Assembly (NCBI GenBank): GCA_030745835.1
Contig: JASLNU010000117.1
Location: 1-57,032, forward strand
DNA: 57,032 bases
Direction of reading: 5' to 3'
From: GCA-2687515 sp002687515
GTDB taxonomy: Bacteria; Pseudomonadota; Alphaproteobacteria; Rhodospirillales; UBA2165
Every line of letters starts with the position of its first letter. Within the stretch, counting starts at the first letter, position 1. Position numbers and translations under genes: made by a program. This document shows positions 51,810 to 57,032 of this stretch, in pieces. The notes under the pieces were generated by a model, which was not told where the DNA came from, did no database searches, and saw nothing but the letters and a program-made list of their open reading frames with translations.

Positions 51810-53780
51810 ATGACACTCATCGACGCCTTCGTACAAGGGCTGGCGCTGGTCGTTTCGTGGCCGGCCATCGGCTACATGATGCTGGGAATCGTGATCGGGC
51901 TCTACATGGGCGCGGTGCCGGGCCTCGGTGGCATCATCGGCCTGTCGCTGCTCCTGCCGTTCACCTTCGGCATGGAGCCGGCTTCCGCCTTCGCCATGCT
52001 GCTTGGCATGTACGCGGTGACCACCACCGCCGACACGTTGTCGGCCGTGTTGTTGGGCGTGCCTGGAACGGCGGCGTCGGCGGCGACGGTGCTCGACGGG
52101 TACCCGCTGGCCCGCCAAGGCCAGGCGATGCGGGCGCTTTCGGCGGCATACATCGTATCGGCGTTCGGCGGCGTGCTCGGCGCCTTCGTCATGGCCTTGA
52201 TGATTCCGCTGCTGCGGCCTTTGGTCTTGTCGTTCGGGCCGCCCGAATACTTCATGCTTGGCGTCCTCGGCCTTACCCTGGTGGGTACCCTGAGCGGCCG
52301 CTCGGTGACCATGGGGCTGTTGGGCGTGTTGCTCGGACTGCTGATCTCGATGATCGGCTACGCGCCACAAGGCAGTTTTCCCCGCCTCCATTTTGAACTC
52401 GTCTATCTTCTCGAAGGCGTACCCCTGGTGCCGCTGATCCTCGGTATGTTCGCCATCCCCGAGATCATCGATCTCGCGGCCAAACAGTCCGCCATCGCCG
52501 GCGCCGCCGACGCCAGCGGCTCCAAAGGGCAGATGCGCCAAGGCTTGCGCGACGCGCTTACCCACTGGTGGCTGAGCGTGCGCGCCTCGTTCATCGGCGT
52601 CTATATCGGCGTTCTGCCGGGCGTCGGCGGCGCCATCGCGGACTGGGTCGCCTATGGCCACGCGGTGCAGAGCGCCAAGGATAAGACACAATTCGGCCAG
52701 GGCGACATCAGGGGCGTCATCGCGTCGGAAAGCGCCAACAACGCGATGAAGGGCGGTGCCCTGTTGCCGACCGTCGTGTTTGGCATCCCGGGCGCCGTGG
52801 CGATGGCGGTGTTGCTCGGCGCCTTTCTGATCCACGGGCTGCGCCCGGGGCCGGAGATGCTGACGACCAAGCTCGACATCACCTTCTCGTTGATTTGGAC
52901 GCTCGCCATCGCCAACGTCCTGGGCGCCGGATTGATGCTGTTGTGGAGCCGGCAACTGGCGAAGATCACTTTTCTGCGGTCGAACCTGATCATACCGTTC
53001 ATCACGCTGTTCGTGCTGATGGGGGCATGGATGAGCGGCAATTCGATAGAGGATTGGTGGCTCCTAATGGTCGGCGGCCTGATCGGCTACGTCGGCAAGC
53101 GGGGCGGCATGCCGCGGCCGCCGATCCTGCTGGGCTTCATCCTCGGCCCGATCATGGAAAGCAACCTCGATCTTTCCTACCAGGTCTTGGGCTGGACCTG
53201 GTTCACGCGGCCGATCGTGATGATCATGCTGGCGATCCTGGCGATCGCGTTTGGCTATGAGTTGTGGTCGACGTACCGACGCAAGCGCAGCGGCGAATCC
53301 CTGGCCATCGATGAGGATGCGGCCGGTCCCGACCGCCGCATTCAGGGCATCATTGCGGTCGCCATGCTCGTCATTTTCGCCTTCGTCTATTACCGCGCCC
53401 AGGGCTGGCCCTCCGACGCACGCTTTTTCCCCTTGATCATTTCCGCCTTCGGCGCGCCGATGGCGCTCCTGGCCCTGATGGTCGCCGCCGTCGTGGCGCG
53501 GTCCGAGATCAAGGCCGGAATCCCGATCGACGGTAGGGGAGAACCTTACGCCAAGGTGCTCATGGTGATCGCCATCCTGTTCGCCTACATCCTGTTGAGC
53601 CTGGTGGTCGGGCAGTTGATCGCCGTCCCGGTGATGATGTCGGCCTATCTATGGCTGTGGGGGCGCGAGAAGTGGCAGATCGTCGTTGGCCAGGGTGTCG
53701 TTGGATTCATCGTCCTCTACGTCATGTTCGAGAAACTGCTGCACGTCGTTTGGCATCCGCCGCTGCTGGAAATTTTTTAG
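51810..53780 (+). CDS. Fused TctA-TctB tripartite transporter permease
   Basis: This 656-residue protein is a fusion. Residues 1-500 are TctA: GAVPGLGGIIGLSLLLPFTF near residue 34, LLGVPGTAASAATVLDGYPLARQGQA near residue 80, and the second-half PGVGGAIADWVAYGHAVQ near residue 270. Residues about 515-656 have the four-span TctB-like pattern (GIIAVAMLVIFAFVYYRAQ, then later SLVVGQLIAVPVM). TctB and TctA are separate genes in the other system in this window (98-2099). The fusion with the adjacent binding protein makes a compact, complete transporter. Confidence 0.92.
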   Translation: MTLIDAFVQGLALVVSWPAIGYMMLGIVIGLYMGAVPGLGGIIGLSLLLPFTFGMEPASAFAMLLGMYAVTTTADTLSAVLLGVPGTAASAATVLDGYPLARQGQAMRALSAAYIVSAFGGVLGAFVMALMIPLLRPLVLSFGPPEYFMLGVLGLTLVGTLSGRSVTMGLLGVLLGLLISMIGYAPQGSFPRLHFELVYLLEGVPLVPLILGMFAIPEIIDLAAKQSAIAGAADASGSKGQMRQGLRDALTHWWLSVRASFIGVYIGVLPGVGGAIADWVAYGHAVQSAKDKTQFGQGDIRGVIASESANNAMKGGALLPTVVFGIPGAVAMAVLLGAFLIHGLRPGPEMLTTKLDITFSLIWTLAIANVLGAGLMLLWSRQLAKITFLRSNLIIPFITLFVLMGAWMSGNSIEDWWLLMVGGLIGYVGKRGGMPRPPILLGFILGPIMESNLDLSYQVLGWTWFTRPIVMIMLAILAIAFGYELWSTYRRKRSGESLAIDEDAAGPDRRIQGIIAVAMLVIFAFVYYRAQGWPSDARFFPLIISAFGAPMALLALMVAAVVARSEIKAGIPIDGRGEPYAKVLMVIAILFAYILLSLVVGQLIAVPVMMSAYLWLWGREKWQIVVGQGVVGFIVLYVMFEKLLHVVWHPPLLEIF

Positions 53781-53820
53781 GCATGCTTCAATCGCGGCTT
53801 CCGCATGGTGCCCTTGGCTT

Positions 53821-54330
53821 TTATCCCGACCGGGCGGCGGTGAAGGCCTGGCAGAGATCATTGTCTTCCTCTTCATCAATGATTTGGTCGAGCAGCGGCA
53901 GGAAAGCCATTTCCTCCTTCTGGATATGGAAGGTTTCCCGGTCGGCCAATTCCAGCCCGAGATCATAGAATGCGGCCCAGCTTTCGGCGCTGAAACCTTC
54001 GCTCCTGGCCGCCGCTACCGCCTGCATCAGGTCGGCGGCCAAGGGACGGATGATCTCGTGCTCTCCCCGCAATATGCCGATCATCGGGGTTTCACCCATC
54101 TCCTCGATACGGGTAAACAAATTCTGTTCCTCGAATTCGAAATGGCTGGTGACTTCGCCTTGCATGGTCGCCGCAAGATCGCCCAGAAGCCGGGAAAGCT
54201 CCGCATCGTTGACATCCGGCGGCGATTTTCGTCCGACCCGGGGCAGAGCCGCCTCGATACGCTCCAATAGGCCGATTGTGGTCATGTGATCGTCGTGCAG
54301 CATGTTGCAGATGCGAAGGCTGTATTCCAT
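53821..54330 (-). CDS. Hemerythrin-like di-iron protein
   Basis: This 169-residue protein is a four-helix hemerythrin-like domain with all the expected ligands: His in MLHDDHMTT (near residue 14), the His-x3-Glu of SHFEFEEQN (near residue 70), His in LRGEHEII (near residue 92), and His-x3-Glu in TFHIQKEEM (near residue 140). It could bind O2 or NO. I take the Met at 54330 with GGAGA upstream; the frame to 54465 is unlike the family. It is last in an operon with a membrane protein and DUF2249. Confidence 0.87.
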   Translation of the reverse strand: MEYSLRICNMLHDDHMTTIGLLERIEAALPRVGRKSPPDVNDAELSRLLGDLAATMQGEVTSHFEFEEQNLFTRIEEMGETPMIGILRGEHEIIRPLAADLMQAVAAARSEGFSAESWAAFYDLGLELADRETFHIQKEEMAFLPLLDQIIDEEEDNDLCQAFTAARSG

Positions 54331-54343
54331 CAAAATTTCTCCA

Positions 54344-55696
54344 TCAGTTTGCGTCGTTGATTTGCGCGTCGGCATGGGTGCGCCGGTTGAGGCGGACGAT
54401 TTCCACGGCAAACCACAAGAAAGATAGCGCCCCGATCGTGCCCACTGCGCCGCCCGCCGAAACAAGTGCGCTTTGATCGAAGGCGATGCCCGCCGCCACC
54501 AGCACCAGGCCCGATGCGTGGCAGGCCGCGTGCAGGGGCAAAGTGATTTTCTGGCGGCCCATTTCCGACAATCGGGGCGGGCGCTGGCCTAAATTGTGGG
54601 CATGCATCGATGTCAGGAACGGCAGAACGCGTTGCAGGATGCCGCCGACGAAAGTGAGCAGCCAGCCGAAGATCAGGACAAAGCCGAACAGGGTCGGCAT
54701 ATTCCAACCATCGATGCCGGCGCCGGCCAGTCCGCCCAATAATACGGCGAGCGGCAGCAGCGCCCAGGCGGCGCGCACCAGGACGAACGAAAGGCCCAGG
54801 CGTTTTTTCATGCCGGACCTAAGGGCGCCCAGCATAAGCCGGATATAAAGCGCCGCGCCGATCAGGCCGAGGAGGGCCGCGGCGGCGGCGAGAAGGGTGG
54901 CGGTGGAACCGGATTGATCGGTCAGCGCACCGGCAATGCCAAGCGCGATGGCGCCGAGCACCAGGCCGAGCGCCGTGTTCGCGGCCTTTTCGTCCGGTGC
55001 CGTCGACAAAGCGAACATCGGAACCAGGATATAGCTGAAACCCATGGCAAGGAGACCGATGAACCCAAAGCCGCCCAAAATTGCATGCAGGGCGGCCAGC
55101 TGCCCGTGGCCGGGTAATTCGCCGCCCAAAACGCCGTGCTCCAAATCGATGATCAGAACCGCGCCGATTGCCGCGAGCAGGGCGAGCGCGGCAAGCGCCC
55201 ACCAGCAATGCCGGACGGTAACGCGAAGGCCCGGCGCGCGCCTGAGTATCTCAATAAGGACGATCGACCAGGCCGCCAATCCGGCGATCGCCAACAACCC
55301 GCCAAGGGCCATGCCAAGGTGGTCGCCCGCCGCCATTCCGGCGACCAAAATCGCAGTTCCCGGAATAAACAGCCAGCTGGCCAGGCGGCATGGGAAAAGG
55401 GAGTCCAATGCGACCCCGGTGGCGACGCTTAAGAGTTGGAGCGAAGCGCCGATAACGGTCATCGCCAACACCCCCAGGGTCATTGCATGCAACGCCGCCA
55501 GTGGCAGGCCGGAACCGCCGATAAAGCTGGTAGCCTCGCCGGAGGCCGCTGCCAGCAAGGCCCAGGCCAGCACCTGAAACAGCGCCGCCGCGAAAAAGAA
55601 ACGCATCGGAATGTGATAAGGCAACAGGCGGCTTTGCGCCCCCATCAGTATATCGCCTGGGAAAGCGTGGCCGCGCACGGCTTCAGATTCGCTCAA
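54344..55696 (-). CDS. 12-TM NnrS-like / heme-copper-like membrane protein
   Basis: This 450-residue protein has around twelve spans and scattered conserved histidines (YHIPMRFFF near residue 28; LHAMTLGVLAMTVIGASLQLL near residue 68; LHAILGGFGFIGLLAMGFSY near residue 205; LHAACHASG near residue 405). It resembles NnrS-like proteins of denitrification/NO loci, in which histidines bind heme and copper, but assignment is by pattern. It starts inside the DUF2249 stop (ATGA overlap) and is followed 13 bp on by the hemerythrin-like gene. A role in NO handling or O2/NO stress is plausible. Confidence 0.68.
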   Translation of the reverse strand: MSESEAVRGHAFPGDILMGAQSRLLPYHIPMRFFFAAALFQVLAWALLAAASGEATSFIGGSGLPLAALHAMTLGVLAMTVIGASLQLLSVATGVALDSLFPCRLASWLFIPGTAILVAGMAAGDHLGMALGGLLAIAGLAAWSIVLIEILRRAPGLRVTVRHCWWALAALALLAAIGAVLIIDLEHGVLGGELPGHGQLAALHAILGGFGFIGLLAMGFSYILVPMFALSTAPDEKAANTALGLVLGAIALGIAGALTDQSGSTATLLAAAAALLGLIGAALYIRLMLGALRSGMKKRLGLSFVLVRAAWALLPLAVLLGGLAGAGIDGWNMPTLFGFVLIFGWLLTFVGGILQRVLPFLTSMHAHNLGQRPPRLSEMGRQKITLPLHAACHASGLVLVAAGIAFDQSALVSAGGAVGTIGALSFLWFAVEIVRLNRRTHADAQINDAN

Positions 55697-55950
55697 TTAG
55701 TTACGGCCTTTTTCAATTGGATAACAAACGCCGCTTCGCCGGGGGCAGGATTTTGCACCTTGCGCGCGGTCCAGGTCCAGCCCAACTCCTCCAACTCCGG
55801 ATATAGAAAGATCGGTTCGCGGTTAATATGCAGGATAAGCGGCTCGTCGCTGCCACTGACTTCCTCCATCACGGCCAGCAACGGGGCCGGCGGTTCCAGC
55901 CCGGTCAGGTCCAGGTGAACTCCATCCGCTTCGCGCCAGCGTTTTGCCAT
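55693..55950 (-). CDS. DUF2249 small protein
   Basis: This 85-residue protein has the DUF2249 pattern: LDLTGLEPPAPLLAVMEEV, then a beta strand, and NREPIFLYPELEELGWTWTA. Such proteins occur beside hemerythrin and denitrification genes and may act as metal-handling or NO-related partners. It overlaps the next gene by 4 bp (ATGA), and is first in the three-gene operon. Confidence 0.83.
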   Translation of the reverse strand: MAKRWREADGVHLDLTGLEPPAPLLAVMEEVSGSDEPLILHINREPIFLYPELEELGWTWTARKVQNPAPGEAAFVIQLKKAVTN

Positions 55951-56117
55951 CGACGACTCCGCAGGTGATCAGAATTCATTTTCTAGGGTACTAGGATCGC
56001 TGCTCACGGCCGGGCCGTCTTTAACACCGGTTAATCGCCGCCGTGGGAAAAGTGAAAGGTGAGTACCCCATCCAGAACAAACAGGACAGCCGCCGCATCG
56101 GAACCGTATTGCCAAAC

Positions 56118-56166
56118 GTTGATGTTCCGCCCTACGCTGTTGATCGGCCGCGGCCGGAACATCAAC
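56118..56166. repeat. Long imperfect inverted repeat upstream of the acyl-CoA dehydrogenase gene
   Basis: Two perfect 12-base arms, GTTGATGTTCCG (56118-56129) and CGGAACATCAAC (56155-56166), enclose 25 bases that contain the palindrome CGGCCGCGGCCG (56145-56156). Together they fold into a strong hairpin. It may be a MITE-like relic, an RNA leader element or a strong terminator (there is no T run). Confidence 0.55.
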
Positions 56167-56241
56167 TTAACCTACGCCAATCTTTGATTTAAGCGGTGGA
56201 CCAGTTGATCCGGGCAGGTCAACCAGAATACCGGGGGAATC

Positions 56242-57032
56242 ATGGATTTCGCATTCGACGATACTCAAACTCAGATCCGCGATTCCATTCAAAAAATTTG
56301 CGCCAACTACAGCGACGAATACTGGTTGCAGAAGGATCGCGAGGGCGGCTTTCCCGGCGATTTCGCCAACGACATTGCAGACGCCGGATGGCTGGGTATC
56401 GCGGTGCCGGAAGAACATGGCGGCGCCGGGCTTGGGGTCAGCGAAGCGGCGGTTATGATGATGGCGATTGCCGAATCCGGTGCCGGATTTGCCGGCGCTT
56501 CTTCGGTTCACATGAACATCTTCGGGCTGAACCCGGTGGTCGTTCACGGCACCGGGAAACAGAAGCAGGAATGGCTGCCGCCGATCATTGCTGGCCAGCA
56601 TCGGGCTTGCTTCGGGGTGACCGAACCCGACGCCGGCCTGGACACCGCAAATATCAAGACCCGGGCCGAACTTCAGGGCGAGGTCTATCTCGTGAACGGC
56701 GCCAAGATTTGGACGTCAACCGCACAAACCGCCAACAAAATACTGCTTTTGGCGCGAACCGCGCCAATTGAATCCACCCCCAATCCAATCGACGGGTTGA
56801 CCCTGTTTTACACGGATCTGGACCGCGACCACATCCAGGTGGAGGAAATCGAAAAAATGGGCCGCAAGGCAGTCGATTCAAATATGCTCTTCATCGATGA
56901 CCTGCCGGTGCCTGTTCACCACCGCATCGGCGAAGAAGGCTTGGGCTTTCGCTATCTGCTGGAAGGCTTCAATCCCGAACGAATATTGATTGCGGCCGAG
57001 GCCGTGGGTCTCGGCCGCGCCGCCCTCAAGCG
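56242..57032 (+). CDS. Acyl-CoA dehydrogenase (3' end outside the window)
   Basis: From the ATG at 56242 the frame is open to the window end, 263 codons. It opens MDFAFDDTQTQIRDSIQKIC, has PEEHGGAGLGVSEAAVMM (near residue 57) and GVTEPDAGLDTANIKTRAEL (near residue 126), which bears the flavin-contact Thr-Glu-Pro, then AKIWTSTAQTA and the start of the C-terminal helical domain. The normal length is about 385 residues, so roughly 120 are missing. The flavoprotein oxidises an acyl-CoA at the alpha-beta bond. The start has GGGGGA 6-10 bp upstream. Confidence 0.93.
   Translation, partial: MDFAFDDTQTQIRDSIQKICANYSDEYWLQKDREGGFPGDFANDIADAGWLGIAVPEEHGGAGLGVSEAAVMMMAIAESGAGFAGASSVHMNIFGLNPVVVHGTGKQKQEWLPPIIAGQHRACFGVTEPDAGLDTANIKTRAELQGEVYLVNGAKIWTSTAQTANKILLLARTAPIESTPNPIDGLTLFYTDLDRDHIQVEEIEKMGRKAVDSNMLFIDDLPVPVHHRIGEEGLGFRYLLEGFNPERILIAAEAVGLGRAALK

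Overview
The window looks like chromosomal DNA of a GC-rich alphaproteobacterium. I infer a Rhodospirillales-like lineage from the protein families: DUF2336, DUF1488, DUF2939, two tripartite tricarboxylate transporters, an unlinked selC gene, and a large cyclase-ATPase-TPR protein. Nearly all genes are metabolic or envelope genes in short operons. No phage block, integrase or CRISPR array is visible.

Layout. 1-2.1 kb: TctB and TctA of one tripartite transporter. 2.6-5.7 kb: a low-density scar with a YIP1-type membrane protein, an IS5-type transposase remnant, three copies of a 24-bp mobile-looking repeat, small exported proteins, a peptidoglycan-binding-like protein and an orphan terminase small subunit behind a near-consensus promoter. 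5.9-9.3 kb: selA-selB, overlapping by ATGA; the cognate tRNA-Sec lies 17 kb away at 26.4 kb. 9.3-14.2 kb: an operon on the minus strand for a PadB-like molybdoenzyme, a fused Fe-S/membrane-anchor subunit and a VOC dioxygenase, with a palindromic operator abutting its promoter. 14.3-16.5 kb: a hot-dog thioesterase and a thiamine-diphosphate enzyme. 16.5-21.7 kb: a glycan-modification cassette (carbamoyltransferase, DUF5989, SxtJ-type protein, cyclic-nucleotide-binding protein, FkbM methyltransferase, SGNH esterase). 21.7-26.4 kb: a second molybdoenzyme with its own MoaD-like GG-tailed protein, divergent from a UbiD-family decarboxylase. 26.4-27.4 kb: tRNA-Sec and an atypical crotonase.

27.4-35.2 kb is a complete, self-contained type I secretion operon: TolC, a FecR/RTX cargo protein, ABC ATPase and HlyD adaptor. 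35.6-39.3 kb holds an HcaT-like MFS transporter with a gamma-glutamyltransferase, and a divergent SDR that lacks the usual Tyr-x3-Lys. 39.3-43.8 kb holds a class III cyclase/AAA/TPR protein and a DUF2336 protein preceded by a 12-codon upstream ORF. 43.9-50.3 kb is mixed housekeeping or unknown: lipoprotein, two transporters, GFA protein, DUF1488/DUF2939 convergent pair, single-domain response regulator. 50.6-53.8 kb is a second tripartite transporter with TctA and TctB fused and a strong hairpin between it and the binding-protein gene. 53.8-56.0 kb is a DUF2249 / 12-TM membrane protein / hemerythrin operon. The window ends inside an acyl-CoA dehydrogenase.

The most interesting chemistry is the pair of molybdopterin systems on either side of the carbamoylation cassette. 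One has PadBCD-like composition next to a thioesterase and a ThDP enzyme. The other is bidirectionally paired with a prenylated-FMN-type decarboxylase and carries a dedicated MoaD-like protein. Both fit oxidation or decarboxylation of aromatic or similar acids, with the two tripartite transporters and the HcaT-like transporter as plausible uptake routes. Substrates are inference only.
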